Under the pieces are notes generated by a model. The model ran no database searches. It was not told where the DNA came from and worked only from the letters and a program-made list of their open reading frames with translations. A stretch of 64,000 bases of DNA from Azoarcus sp. L1K30 (GTDB lineage: Bacteria > Pseudomonadota > Gammaproteobacteria > Burkholderiales > Rhodocyclaceae), in NCBI RefSeq assembly GCF_018122735.1, contig NZ_JAGRRD010000001.1, positions 4,771,486 through 4,835,485 on the forward strand, written 5' to 3'. A program made the position numbers and the translations under genes. The first letter of the stretch is position 1. The number at the start of each line of letters is the position of its first letter. Below, one piece after another: positions 35,224 to 44,295 of the stretch.

Positions 35224-35529
35224 ATGGCCTTCATCAACGGCCCGGTGCCGGAGGTCGTCGAGCGACTGGTGACTGCGACCGCCACAGCGTTCGAACGCGA
35301 CCTGCGGGCGGCGTGGCCCGAGGTGGGGCGCTCGGTGTCCGGCGCGCTGCTGCTTGCCTGTGATGACCTGCACCTGACGATCGAGCTCGAGGTCTTGCCG
35401 CAGCGCCGGCTCGGGCTGTTCGAGTTGCCTCAGCTCAAGGTGCGCTATGTCTTTCAGGGGGGCGATGAGGCGGCGCGACGGCGCTGGCTTGCGCTGCTCG
35501 ATCGCTCGATGCAGAAGGGTGGCGGCTGA
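35224..35529 (+). CDS. Hypothetical protein of the aor operon
   Basis: 101 residues, 2 bases after the MoaD-like gene. Mixed alpha/beta, no Cys cluster, no membrane part; the middle reads LLLACDDLHLTIELEVLPQ and the end RRRWLALLDRSMQKGGG. I do not recognise it. Position suggests a role in cofactor assembly or in maturing the tungsten enzyme. Confidence 0.65.
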   Translation: MAFINGPVPEVVERLVTATATAFERDLRAAWPEVGRSVSGALLLACDDLHLTIELEVLPQRRLGLFELPQLKVRYVFQGGDEAARRRWLALLDRSMQKGGG

Positions 35530-35630
35530 GGCTTCGTGAGCAGTCACCGCGGCCGCCGGTTGGCCGCTCGGCGGGTGCGCACGCCGCAACCGGCTACGGC
35601 AGCCCTTCCGTTTCGGGTATTCTCCGGGCG

Positions 35631-36335
35631 ATGTCAATGTTTACGTCCACCTTTGTCGACGCGCTGGGGCTGCTCGCGACCTTCGATGCGCGTGTGGGCG
35701 AGATCGTCTGGCTGTCGCTGCAGGTCAGCGGCGGCGCGGTACTGCTGGGAACGCTGATCGGGCTGCCGCTGGGCGCCTGCCTTGCGGTGGGACGCTTTCC
35801 CGGAAAGCAGGCGGCATCGATACTCGTCAATGGCATGATGGGCCTGCCGTCTGTCGTGGTCGGCGTGGTGGTCTACCTGTTCCTGTCGCGCTCCGGGCCG
35901 CTTGGCGAATTCGGTTTGCTCTACACGCCGTCGGCGATGGTGATTGCGCAGACCTTGCTGGTGGTGCCGCTGATGGCGGCGATCTCGCGCCAGGTGATCG
36001 AGGACGTGTGGCAGCGCTATGCCGAGGAGCTGCAGGTCATGTGCTTCAGCTGGTGGCAGAGTGTGACCACGCTGCTGTACGACTGCCGCCATTCCCTGAT
36101 GGTGGCCGTGCTGGCCGGGCTGGGCCGGGCGATGAGCGAGGTGGGCGCGGTCATGATCGTCGGTGGCAATATCGACCGATCCACGCGGGTGATGACCACG
36201 ACCATCGCCCTGGAGACCAGCAAGGGTGACCTGCCATTGGCGATCGCGCTTGGCATGGTCCTCATCCTGATCATCCTCGCGCTCAATGCGCTGGCCTTCT
36301 TCGTACGCCGGTGGGCCATGCGGCACTATGACTGA
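35631..36335 (+). CDS. tupB: Tungstate-type ABC transporter permease
   Basis: 234 residues with five or six membrane helices and the ABC permease EAA-type loop (EELQVMCFSWWQSVTTLLYDC...GLGRAMSEVGAVMIVGGNI). Short single-domain permeases of this kind are TupB/WtpB-like; the AOR genes upstream make tungstate the natural substrate (inference). The ATP-binding gene overlaps its end. No binding protein TupA gene lies beside it. Confidence 0.78.
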   Translation: MSMFTSTFVDALGLLATFDARVGEIVWLSLQVSGGAVLLGTLIGLPLGACLAVGRFPGKQAASILVNGMMGLPSVVVGVVVYLFLSRSGPLGEFGLLYTPSAMVIAQTLLVVPLMAAISRQVIEDVWQRYAEELQVMCFSWWQSVTTLLYDCRHSLMVAVLAGLGRAMSEVGAVMIVGGNIDRSTRVMTTTIALETSKGDLPLAIALGMVLILIILALNALAFFVRRWAMRHYD

Positions 36336-37059
36336 GCCCCGGACCATGTTTCCCATTCGCATTCGTGACCTGCGCTATTCGCCTAATGGGCATGCAGTGC
36401 TCGACGGTATCGACCTCGAGCTTGGGGGGGAGGGCATTACCCTTATCATGGGACCCAATGGCGCCGGCAAGAGCATGCTGCTGCGTGTGCTGTGCGGTCT
36501 GGTCGAACCCTGCGGCGGCAACATCGACTGGGGAAGCGGCGCACGTCCTGCGCGTGGGGTGATGATGGTGTTCCAGCACCCGATGATGCTGCGGGCGTCG
36601 GTGCTCGCGAACGTCGCACTGGGTCTCAAGCCGCTGCGGGTCACGGCTTCGAAGCGCAGGCAACAGGCACTGGCGATACTGGACCGCATCGGTCTTGCCC
36701 ATCGCGCGGACGACAGCGCGCGGCAGCTGTCCGGTGGCGAACAGCAACGGCTGGCACTTGCCCGTGCCTGGCTGACCCGGCCCCGCCTGCTGTTGCTCGA
36801 CGAGCCGACCGCAAGTCTCGACCCTTCGGCGAGCGCGGAGGTCGAGCGCATCATTCGCGAGATCCGTACCGACGGTACCCGCATCCTGATGGTGACCCAC
36901 AATCTCGGGCAGGCGACCAGGATGGGGGACGACATCGTGTTCCTCAGTGCCGGCAAGGTGCGTGAGCACACATTGACGCAACGCTTCTTCGCCCGCCCGC
37001 AGTCTGTCGAGGCCAGGCTGTTCATTCAGGGCGAACTGCCGTGGCGGATGGGATTCTAG
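36328..37059 (+). CDS. tupC: Tungstate-type ABC transporter ATP-binding protein
   Basis: 243 residues from ATG 36328, overlapping tupB by 8 bases. Walker A MGPNGAGKS, signature LSGGEQQRLALARAWL, Walker B RLLLLDEPTASLD and the switch His in MVTHNLGQ are all intact. Single nucleotide-binding domain without a C-terminal molybdate (TOBE) domain, as in TupC. Energises the permease encoded by the preceding gene. Confidence 0.8.
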   Translation: MTEPRTMFPIRIRDLRYSPNGHAVLDGIDLELGGEGITLIMGPNGAGKSMLLRVLCGLVEPCGGNIDWGSGARPARGVMMVFQHPMMLRASVLANVALGLKPLRVTASKRRQQALAILDRIGLAHRADDSARQLSGGEQQRLALARAWLTRPRLLLLDEPTASLDPSASAEVERIIREIRTDGTRILMVTHNLGQATRMGDDIVFLSAGKVREHTLTQRFFARPQSVEARLFIQGELPWRMGF

Positions 37060-37152
37060 CGGGCGAAGCGATATTCACCCTGTGTTCATGATGGTCTTTC
37101 CATAATCCATGCCATGCCATCTCGGCATCGAAGCAACTTATGGAGGGAAATC

Positions 37153-37425
37153 ATGAAAGTCCGAGTGATTTGCGCGGCAGTGGCATTTCTGACTGCAGCC
37201 ACGCCCGCGCTTGCTAGCACGTTCTGCACGGCCGCACCACGATCCACCTGGCTGCCGCAGGTTGAGATGCTGCAGCGACTCGTCGACGCCGGTTATACGA
37301 TCGAGCGCTTCGAGATCACCGATGGTGGCTGCTATCACTTCCAGGGATATGACAAGGCGGGAAAGCCACTGAATATCGATTTCAGTCCCGTCGACGGTCA
37401 GGTTGTGCAGAAACGGTCGGCCTGA
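37153..37425 (+). CDS. Small exported PepSY-like protein
   Basis: 90 residues from ATG 37153 with GGAGGGAAATC upstream. Signal peptide VICAAVAFLTAATPALA. The mature part (MLQRLVDAGYTIERFEITDGGCYHF...PLNIDFSPVDGQVV) has the PepSY fold pattern; PepSY domains often accompany redox or protease systems. Two Cys could form a disulfide. It is 108 bases before the flavin reductase gene and might belong with that module. Confidence 0.75.
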   Translation: MKVRVICAAVAFLTAATPALASTFCTAAPRSTWLPQVEMLQRLVDAGYTIERFEITDGGCYHFQGYDKAGKPLNIDFSPVDGQVVQKRSA

Positions 37426-37533
37426 GTTGTCATGCGATGAACGTAGTGCCTGAATGATTGTGCTCCGCCTGGCGGCGAAAGTTGCACCGAGCATGGGACA
37501 ACTGTCGCCGGGGTGGAATCGAATGAGAAATCG

Positions 37534-38805
37534 ATGACCTCGCTCACCCTGCTGTTGTGGATCGCGCTTGGCCTGGCCTTGCAACTCGCGATCTATCTTG
37601 CAATCGGTTTCGTGCGCCATTGGCGCGAGTATCGCTTCCTGCGCCGACGTCTGAGGGGGCTTGAGCTGCCGCCGGAGTCTGCGCCTGCCGCAGTGCAGGA
37701 GGATATTGCCGCCGAGGGTTGGAACGGCTTCAGGGCGTTTCGCGTCGACCGCAAGCAGTTTGAGGACGCTGCGCGATCGATCTGTTCGTTCTACCTCGTA
37801 CCGGAGGACGGTGCGCCGCTGCCCGCGTTCAAACCGGGACAGTTCCTGACGTTTCGCCTGGATGTCGGAGGCGATGCCGCAGGTGGCGCGCAGATCGTCC
37901 GCTGCTACTCGCTGTCAGATGCGCCGCGGAAGGACTATTACCGGGTGACCATCAAGCGCGCATTGCCCCCTGCCGGTAGCGATTACCCGCCGGGTCGATC
38001 GTCGAGTCATTTCCACGATCGTGTCGGGCCAGGCGATGTGTTGCAGGTGCGGGCTCCCTCGGGGCATTTTCATATCGAGCGCAGTCAGGCGCCTGTCGTT
38101 CTCATCGGGGGCGGTATCGGCATTACGCCGATGCTGAGCATGTTGAACTGGTGCGTGGCCGAACAACCGGAGCGCGAGGTCTGGTACTTCCACGGCGTCC
38201 GCAATGGGCAAGAGCTGATCATGCGGCCCGAGATCGAAGCACTGGCGGAAGCGCATCCAAACCTGCACGTGCGCTTCTGTTTCAGCAACCCGCTGCCTTC
38301 AGAGGTGTCCGGGCGGGATTATCACCATGACGGGCGTATCGATGTCGGCATGTTGCGTATGGAGCTTGGCCTGAGACCCTATGAGTTCTATATCTGCGGG
38401 CCGACGCCGATGATGGAGTCGTTGGTGTCTGCACTGGAGGACTGGGGCGTTCCTGATTCGCGGATTCACTATGAGGCGTTTGGTCCGGCATCAATCAGGC
38501 GGCGGCAGGCAGGGGATGTTCAGCCGGCAGATCCGGATGTGTCCACCGCGAGCGTCATGGTGACCTTCTCCCGATCCGGAAAGCAGCTGTCGTGGTCGCC
38601 ACCCGATGGCTCACTGCTTGATTTTGCAGAGGCGAATGGGATCGACGTCAACGCCGGGTGCCGAGCAGGCGCGTGTGGCAGCTGCGAGACGGCGATTTGC
38701 GCAGGCGAGGTCGCCTATCGCCAGGCGCCTGATTACGATCCCGAGCCAGGCAAATGCCTGCTATGCATGTGTACCCCGAAAACCAGTCTGATTCTGGAGG
38801 CCTGA
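37534..38805 (+). CDS. Membrane-anchored flavin reductase with C-terminal 2Fe-2S ferredoxin domain
   Basis: 423 residues from ATG 37534 (GTG 37513 is possible). One N-terminal membrane helix (LLLWIALGLALQLAIYLAIG), a ferredoxin-reductase FAD domain (FKPGQFLTFRL, RCYSLSDAP), an NAD(P) domain (VVLIGGGIGITPMLSML, YICGPTPMMES), and a plant-type 2Fe-2S domain with CRAGACGSCETAIC and a fourth Cys in CLLCMC. This order is like phenol hydroxylase/NqrF-like reductases: electrons run NAD(P)H-FAD-2Fe-2S or the reverse. The next gene starts right after its stop, with a membrane b-type protein and an octaheme cytochrome completing a chain across the membrane. Confidence 0.85.
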   Translation: MTSLTLLLWIALGLALQLAIYLAIGFVRHWREYRFLRRRLRGLELPPESAPAAVQEDIAAEGWNGFRAFRVDRKQFEDAARSICSFYLVPEDGAPLPAFKPGQFLTFRLDVGGDAAGGAQIVRCYSLSDAPRKDYYRVTIKRALPPAGSDYPPGRSSSHFHDRVGPGDVLQVRAPSGHFHIERSQAPVVLIGGGIGITPMLSMLNWCVAEQPEREVWYFHGVRNGQELIMRPEIEALAEAHPNLHVRFCFSNPLPSEVSGRDYHHDGRIDVGMLRMELGLRPYEFYICGPTPMMESLVSALEDWGVPDSRIHYEAFGPASIRRRQAGDVQPADPDVSTASVMVTFSRSGKQLSWSPPDGSLLDFAEANGIDVNAGCRAGACGSCETAICAGEVAYRQAPDYDPEPGKCLLCMCTPKTSLILEA

Positions 38806-39384
38806 ATGTTCAATTCACTTTGGCGCCAGCAAATCCTGCCCTTTGTCGTCCTGCTCGGCGCGCTCGCGGCAGCGACCCTGGCAGGGGACTATCTGCTGCA
38901 CGTGCTCGATCTCGCGTGGGTCGGGCGATATCTGGGCATTCCCGGCACGATCCTGATCATCACCTCGCTAATCTACTCGTTGCGCAAGCGCAAGCTCATT
39001 GGCAAAGGTGATCCAAAAAGCCTGCTCAAGATGCACGAACTCAGCGCGTGGCTCGGTTCGCTGATGGTGCTGATTCACGGCGGGGTTCATTTCAACGCCA
39101 TCCTTCCCTGGCTGGCAATGTGTGCGATGGGTGTGAACGTAATCAGCGGCATGGTGGGCAAGTTGTTGCTTGACCGATCACGGCGCCATGTCCAGGCGCA
39201 GCGGGCGCAGTTCCAGTTACGCGGGATGCCGAAGGCCGAAGTGGAGCAGGCAGTGTTCTGGGATGCTGTTGCGCTTGATGCGATGAAACAGTGGCGCAAG
39301 GTTCATATCCCGATCTTCATCGCCTTTGCAGCGCTTTCGCTCGGTCACATCATCAGTGTGTTCCTGTTTTGGGGGTGGGTATGA
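38806..39384 (+). CDS. Putative membrane di-heme b protein linked to flavin reductase
   Basis: 192 residues, ATG directly after the reductase stop. Four membrane helices with His suited to heme b: KMHELSAWLGSLMVLIHGGVHF, then VHIPIFIAFAALSLGHIISVF in the last two helices. A soluble helical loop (RSRRHVQAQRAQFQLRGM) lies between helices 3 and 4. Heme content is inferred from His spacing; I do not recognise the family name. Its TGA overlaps the cytochrome c ATG (ATGA). Confidence 0.65.
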   Translation: MFNSLWRQQILPFVVLLGALAAATLAGDYLLHVLDLAWVGRYLGIPGTILIITSLIYSLRKRKLIGKGDPKSLLKMHELSAWLGSLMVLIHGGVHFNAILPWLAMCAMGVNVISGMVGKLLLDRSRRHVQAQRAQFQLRGMPKAEVEQAVFWDAVALDAMKQWRKVHIPIFIAFAALSLGHIISVFLFWGWV

Positions 39385-40127
39385 GCAGGATTGTCAGGGT
39401 CATCCTCGCGCTCAACCTGATCGCGATCGCCGTGCTGGTGTTTGTCTATCCCCAATGGATGGTCAGTCCGGGAAAGCTGATCCCGGGTCATGCGCAGCTG
39501 GCAAGCGATTGCTTTGCATGCCATGCGCCGCTGACCGGAGCCGATTCGGCGCGCTGTGTGTCCTGCCATAAGCCTGTGGACATCGGGCGTTTGACCACCA
39601 CCGGGCTACCCATTGCAAAGCCGCTGACCGCGGTGCCATTCCATCAGAAGCTGCGTAACCAGGATTGCGTGGCCTGTCACAGCGATCATGCCGGCGTGAA
39701 ACGTTTTCGCCAGCAGGGCAGGTTCGATCACGCATTGCTGCAAACCAGCGTGCGCAATGAATGCCAGTCCTGCCACAGCGCACCGACCGATACGCTGCAT
39801 CGCCAGGTCAGCGGAAACTGCAGCCAATGCCATACGCAGGAAAAATGGGTGCCTGCCACGTTCGATCACAACAAGTACTTCGTGCTCGACCGCGATCACG
39901 ATACGCGATGCGTGACCTGTCACGTCGGCAATGACTATGCGCGCTACACCTGCTACGGCTGTCACGAGCATACCCAGGCGAATATCCGGCGCGAGCATAT
40001 CGAAGAGGGTATCCGTCAGTTCGATGACTGCGTCGAGTGTCACCGCAGTGCCAACGAGCACGACATTCGAGGCAGGTCCGGGGCACGGGAAAGCGGTCGC
40101 GGCCGGGAACGAGATGACGACGATTAA
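39381..40127 (+). CDS. Membrane-anchored octaheme cytochrome c
   Basis: 248 residues from ATG 39381. N-terminal membrane helix (IVRVILALNLIAIAVLVFVYP) with no cleavage site, so anchored in the inner membrane and facing the periplasm. Eight CxxCH motifs: CFACH, CVSCH, CVACH, CQSCH, CSQCH, CVTCH, CYGCH and CVECH. Extra His before several motifs (FDHALLQ, FDHNKYF, VPFHQK) suit bis-His coordination as in cytochrome c3/c7-type wires. The tail is Arg/Asp-rich. Third gene of the packed redox module. Confidence 0.88.
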   Translation: MSRIVRVILALNLIAIAVLVFVYPQWMVSPGKLIPGHAQLASDCFACHAPLTGADSARCVSCHKPVDIGRLTTTGLPIAKPLTAVPFHQKLRNQDCVACHSDHAGVKRFRQQGRFDHALLQTSVRNECQSCHSAPTDTLHRQVSGNCSQCHTQEKWVPATFDHNKYFVLDRDHDTRCVTCHVGNDYARYTCYGCHEHTQANIRREHIEEGIRQFDDCVECHRSANEHDIRGRSGARESGRGRERDDDD

Positions 40128-40170
40128 GTCTCTCTCCGCAACAACGGTCATTTCACCAGACAGGGAAAAC

Positions 40171-41136
40171 ATGAACGCAGATCAACAGAAAGCACTGCTC
40201 ACGATTGCACTTCTCGCCGCATTTTCCGATGGTGCCAATAACGACAGGGAGCGTGAGCAGATTCGTGATATGGCCGAATCGCTCGGGGGCGAGGAGGGTG
40301 CCTCGCACCTTCGGGGTCTCTACCAGCAAGTGTTGTTGAAGCAGGTCAGCGTCGCGGATGTGGCAGGGGTGCTGGTTGAAACCGGGCATCGGCAGCTGGC
40401 GTACGAAATGGCTGTGTGCGTGTGCGATGCCGATGGCGCGATGACCGAGGCCGAGCGCCAATTCCTTGACGGGCTGGCGACAAGTCTGGGGCTCGATCAA
40501 GGTACGACGGCGGCAGTCATCGAGCAGGCCGAAGGCATGGCCACTGCAGAAACGGTCATCCAGCCTGGAACGCCCCGGCCGGCCACGAAGCAGGCGGCCG
40601 CAGGCGGTGCGGTGTCGGTGTCCGATGCGGAACTCGATCGCAGCATCCTCAACTATTCGATCCTCAATGGCGCGCTGGAGCTCCTGCCGCAATCCTGGGC
40701 TTCCATGGCGATCATCCCGCTGCAGATCAAGATGGTTTACGGGATCGGCAAATCGTATGGACACGAGCTCGATCAGGGCCACATTCGTGAGTTGCTGGCG
40801 ACGGTGGGCGTGGGCATGACATCGCAATACCTGGAGCAGTTCGGACGCAAGCTGTTGGGTGGACTGCTGGGCAAGGTCGGTGGCGGCCTCGGCAAGCAGT
40901 TGGGCAGGTCGGCCACCAGCATGGCCTTCTCGTTTGCCACGACATATGCGCTGGGGCAGGTAGCACGACGCTATTATGCCGGCGGGCGGCAGATGAGTAC
41001 CGAGCTGCTGCGCGACACCTTTCAGACGATGCTCGGACCCGCCAAGGAACTGCAGACGCGTTATCTGCCGGAGATTCAGCAGAAGGCGGGCACCCTGGAT
41101 GCGGGCCAGGTCATGTCCATGGTGCGAGGCCGCTGA
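40171..41136 (+). CDS. TerB-like / DUF697 domain protein
   Basis: 321 residues from ATG 40171. N-terminal TerB-like helical domain (LLTIALLAAFSDGANNDREREQI ... AVCVCDADGAMTEAERQFLDGLA), a Pro/Ala linker, then a DUF697 (YcjF-like) region with membrane-active helices (ALELLPQSWASMAIIPLQIKMVYGIGKSYG, GQVARRYYAGGR). DUF697 domains usually occur with GTPases; none is adjacent here. It follows the cytochrome gene by 43 bases, so it may be in the same transcript. Confidence 0.8.
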   Translation: MNADQQKALLTIALLAAFSDGANNDREREQIRDMAESLGGEEGASHLRGLYQQVLLKQVSVADVAGVLVETGHRQLAYEMAVCVCDADGAMTEAERQFLDGLATSLGLDQGTTAAVIEQAEGMATAETVIQPGTPRPATKQAAAGGAVSVSDAELDRSILNYSILNGALELLPQSWASMAIIPLQIKMVYGIGKSYGHELDQGHIRELLATVGVGMTSQYLEQFGRKLLGGLLGKVGGGLGKQLGRSATSMAFSFATTYALGQVARRYYAGGRQMSTELLRDTFQTMLGPAKELQTRYLPEIQQKAGTLDAGQVMSMVRGR

Positions 41137-41191
41137 GGCCCGGTGGATGCCTGATTACGCGGGCACGGACACAAGCCCGCGCCCGTGCCGG

Positions 41192-41410
41192 TCAGACCCG
41201 CAGCAGCGCCTTGCACAGACGCTCTGAGAACTGGTCCTCGGTGAATTGCGGTTCGTTGGGCGGATAGAGTTCGACTTCGTCGATCGGGAAGCCATTGTCG
41301 CGGGCGAGTGCGAGCAGTTCCTTGATCTTCTGACAGGCCTTCAGCTGTTCGCCGAGGGCCGCGTCTGCGCGGGCTTTGTCCGAAAAGGCCTTGATATCCT
41401 TGATTGCCAT
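41192..41410 (-). CDS. Nif11-domain small protein
   Basis: 72 residues. The pattern MAIKDIKAFSDKARADAAL...LLALARDNGFPIDEVEL matches the Nif11 domain (also the leader of some RiPP precursors). It has no double-Gly or core-like C-terminal end: the tail FTEDQFSERLCKALLRV is an ordinary helix. Ribosome site AGCAAGGGAATC upstream of ATG 41410. Role unknown; some Nif11 proteins are encoded in nitrogen-fixation regions, but no nif gene is here. Confidence 0.7.
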   Translation of the reverse strand: MAIKDIKAFSDKARADAALGEQLKACQKIKELLALARDNGFPIDEVELYPPNEPQFTEDQFSERLCKALLRV

Positions 41411-41647
41411 GATTCCCTTGCTCTTTCATTCCGAATTGAAACCAGGGCGTGGCCGCTGAACCACGCCCGACCTGTACTACCTGACTACAGGTGCCCCTGT
41501 CGCAATTCTGGTGCCAGTGCGTGAAATCTCGGATGCATTGCAATCAAATCAAAGGCTTGCTCTCCAACTTCGCGGCGCAATGCGCCGACGTTTTGTCGGT
41601 TTTCAATCGCTGTGCGGCACATTGAGGGCTTTGCGCCGAAACAAGGG

Positions 41648-42142
41648 TCACGCGCCGGCCACCCAGTGCCCCGACTTGCCCCCGGCCTTCTCCAGCAACT
41701 GGATGCCGTCCATGCGCATGCCGCGATCCATTGCCTTGCACATGTCGTAGATGGTGAGCAGGGCAACGCTGACCGCGGTGAGGGCCTCCATCTCCACGCC
41801 CGTGCGCCCGACGGTTTCTGCGGTCACGGTGCAGCGGATGGCGCAGTCGCTGGCGTCCTGTTCGAATTCGACGGCGACCCGGGTGAGCGGAATCGGATGA
41901 CATAGCGGAATCAGGTCGCTGCAGCGCTTGGCACCCTGGATCGCCGCGATGCGGGCAATGCCCAACACATCGCCCTTTTTTGCCGTGCCACGCTGGATGG
42001 TGTCGAAGGTGGCCGGCTGCATCAGGATGCGACCGGTGGCGATCGCGACTCTGAGGGTTTCTGACTTGGCGCCGACATCGACCATGTGCGCCTGGCCTTC
42101 GGCGTCGAAATGGGTCAGCACGGGGGGAGAGGAATCGCTCAT
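41648..42142 (-). CDS. moaC: Cyclic pyranopterin monophosphate synthase MoaC
   Basis: 164 residues from ATG 42142 (GTG 42151 possible). MoaC converts the product of MoaA to cyclic pyranopterin monophosphate in molybdopterin synthesis. Conserved [18 protein letters not shown], the active-site [13 protein letters not shown] and [26 protein letters not shown] are intact. The pterin is needed by the tungsten oxidoreductase about 8 kb away. Single gene here, divergent from bepA-like protease. Confidence 0.93.
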   Translation of the reverse strand: MSDSSPPVLTHFDAEGQAHMVDVGAKSETLRVAIATGRILMQPATFDTIQRGTAKKGDVLGIARIAAIQGAKRCSDLIPLCHPIPLTRVAVEFEQDASDCAIRCTVTAETVGRTGVEMEALTAVSVALLTIYDMCKAMDRGMRMDGIQLLEKAGGKSGHWVAGA

Positions 42143-42256
42143 TTTCGGCACTGGAGTGGCTTGATCGGTGGAGTCGGGCAGCGCCGTCCGGCGACTGCTA
42201 CACGCCGATACATGGTGTGCCGGAACTCCGCTTGCGGAGGGTTATCATAGCATCCC

Positions 42257-43696
42257 ATGATGCGTCGATCCCTTGCCCTGCTGCTCAGCCTCGCGCTGGC
42301 GTTTCCTGCCCATGCCATCGATCTTCCCGATCTCGGAGACGTCGGCACGTCCGATCTGTCCCCTGCCGCGGAGCGTCGTATCGGCGAGCGCATCATTCGC
42401 GAGATTCGCTGGAAGGATCCCGCCTATCTGGACGATCCCGAGGTCGAGGAGTATGTGAATCGACTCGGCAAGCGTCTGGGCGGCGTGAGCAACAATCCGC
42501 AGCAGGCGCTCGATTTCTTTGTCGTCAAGGATCCCACCCTCAATGCGTTCGCAATGCCCGGCGGCTATATCGGGGTGCATTCGGGCCTGATCCTGGCGGC
42601 GGAGAGCGAATCGGAACTGGCCTCGGTGCTGGGGCACGAAATTGCCCACGTCACCCAGCGTCATATCGCGCAGAACATCGGCAAGCAGGGCCAGAGCAGT
42701 ATCGTGATGCTGGCCTCGCTGTTGGTCGCGGTACTTGCCGCGCGCAGCAGTTCGGACGCCGGGATGGCGGCAGTGGCGGCGGGACAGGCGGGCGCGATTC
42801 AGTCGCAACTGGCCTATTCGCGCGATTTCGAGCGCGAGGCCGACCGCGCCGGGTTGCAGACACTGGATGCGGCCGGATTCGATGTGCGCGGCATGCCGAG
42901 CTTCTTCGAGCGGCTGCAGCGTTCCAGCCGTCTCTACGAGAACAACGCACCGGCCTATCTGCGCAGTCACCCGCTGACCACCGAGCGTATTGCCGACATG
43001 GAAAACCGGGCGTCGTCGCTGCACTACAGGCAGGTTCCGGATTCGGCCGATTTTCGCTATGTGCGCGCCAAACTGCGTGCGCAGGGCGATCAGCCCGCCG
43101 AGACCTTGCAGGTGTTTCAGGACATGCTGGCGCGTACGCCAAACGACGAGGCGTTGCGCTATGGCCTGATCCGTGCGCAGTTGCGGGGTGGACATCTGGA
43201 AGAAGCCGATGCGGGCGTGAAGGCCCTGCGCGCCTCGGCTGCGCCGTCGCCCTTCATCGAATCGCTCGCCGCCGAAATCGCCTTGGCGCGGCGAGATGGC
43301 GCGGCGGCGGTAGGCATTCTGGATGCGGCGACGAAGCGTTTTCCGGCTGCGCAGAGCCTGCGCTATGCACTAGCCGATGCGCAGATCGTTTCCGGTCGTG
43401 CGGACGATGCGGTCAAGGCCTTGCGTGTGAGTCTTCAGACCCGGAGCGACGATATCCGCTTGTGGCAACTGATGTCGCGCGCAAATGCGACGCTGGGCAA
43501 GCTGACCGCGCGCCATCGTGCACAGGCCGAAGTCTACGCGCTGCAGGGAAGCTACCCGGCTGCACTCGAGCAGCTGGAAATCGCACGCAAGGCGGCGGAT
43601 GGTGATTTTTACGATCTTTCTGCAGTCGACGCGAGGTTGCGCGAGGTCAAGCTCATGGTGCTCGAAGAGCGCCGCGAACGCGGCCTGTCGAACTGA
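42257..43696 (+). CDS. Periplasmic M48 metalloprotease with TPR region (BepA-like)
   Basis: 479 residues. Signal peptide RRSLALLLSLALAFPAHA. Zinc protease motif HEIAH at 127-131 in LASVLGHEIAHVTQRH and the third ligand in YSRDFEREADRAG. The C-terminal third is TPR-like helical repeats (ETLQVFQDMLARTPNDEALRYG...). This is the architecture of BepA/YfgC, which helps assemble or degrade outer-membrane proteins such as LptD. Genes lptF and lptG are further along the same window. Confidence 0.9.
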   Translation: MMRRSLALLLSLALAFPAHAIDLPDLGDVGTSDLSPAAERRIGERIIREIRWKDPAYLDDPEVEEYVNRLGKRLGGVSNNPQQALDFFVVKDPTLNAFAMPGGYIGVHSGLILAAESESELASVLGHEIAHVTQRHIAQNIGKQGQSSIVMLASLLVAVLAARSSSDAGMAAVAAGQAGAIQSQLAYSRDFEREADRAGLQTLDAAGFDVRGMPSFFERLQRSSRLYENNAPAYLRSHPLTTERIADMENRASSLHYRQVPDSADFRYVRAKLRAQGDQPAETLQVFQDMLARTPNDEALRYGLIRAQLRGGHLEEADAGVKALRASAAPSPFIESLAAEIALARRDGAAAVGILDAATKRFPAAQSLRYALADAQIVSGRADDAVKALRVSLQTRSDDIRLWQLMSRANATLGKLTARHRAQAEVYALQGSYPAALEQLEIARKAADGDFYDLSAVDARLREVKLMVLEERRERGLSN

Positions 43697-43777
43697 CGCG
43701 GCCGCGCGCCTACCGGGTCAATGCGCTTTCCATTAGAATTCCTGGGTTAGCCGATATAGACGAATAAGGAACAAGCA

Positions 43778-44008
43778 ATGGATTTCGACAAGGAAGTGGA
43801 TGCCCGCGGTCTGAATTGCCCGTTGCCGATCCTGCGCGCCAAGAAAGCGCTCGCCGAGATGGGCCAGGGGCAGGTCGTACGCATCATCGCCACCGATCCG
43901 GGTTCGGTGAAGGACTTCCAGGCTTTCGCCAAGCAAACGGGCAACGAGTTGGTGAAGCAGGGCGAAACGGCGGACAAGGCGTTTGAGTTCTTCATGCGGC
44001 GCAAATAG
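43778..44008 (+). CDS. tusA: TusA-family sulfur carrier
   Basis: 76 residues. Catalytic Cys 14 is in LNCPLPILRAKKAL, the CPxP motif of TusA/YedF-type carriers. It hands sulfur for tRNA thiolation or other sulfur transfers. Ribosome site AAGGAACAAGC. It is followed by a textbook terminator, so a single-gene unit. Which TusA role applies (tRNA, Moco or sulfur oxidation) cannot be told from sequence. Confidence 0.85.
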   Translation: MDFDKEVDARGLNCPLPILRAKKALAEMGQGQVVRIIATDPGSVKDFQAFAKQTGNELVKQGETADKAFEFFMRRK

Positions 44009-44049
44009 TCCGGCTTCGATTCGGACGGACGGGCCGCGCTCGCGGCAAT

Positions 44050-44080
44050 GCCGTTCAGCTTGCGCTGAACGGCTTTTTTT
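44050..44080 (+). terminator. Terminator after tusA
   Basis: GCCGTTCAGC-ttgc-GCTGAACGGC, 10-bp perfect stem, followed by seven T. Confidence 0.92.
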
Positions 44081-44295
44081 CATCTGCGCAAGATGCTGGA
44101 AACAGGATGAGACCGGTCGGCTACGGGGCGGCAGCGTTCGAATCAGCAGCCGAGGACGTCCACTTCCGTGGTGTTCAAAAGGCACGAGTGCGATGGCTGG
44201 AAGAAGGCTGTTTCCGGCCGGCCTTGATTTCCGGCGGCGCCGGGGCTCGTAAGTCCTGAAAGCGCTGCACGCCTTGAAGCACGTGACGCGGCACC

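Noticed and set aside
41192-41410. Nif11 protein as a RiPP precursor
   Set aside because: No Gly-Gly or other leader cleavage site, no Cys/Ser/Thr-rich core after the leader, and no lanthionine or radical-SAM enzyme nearby.
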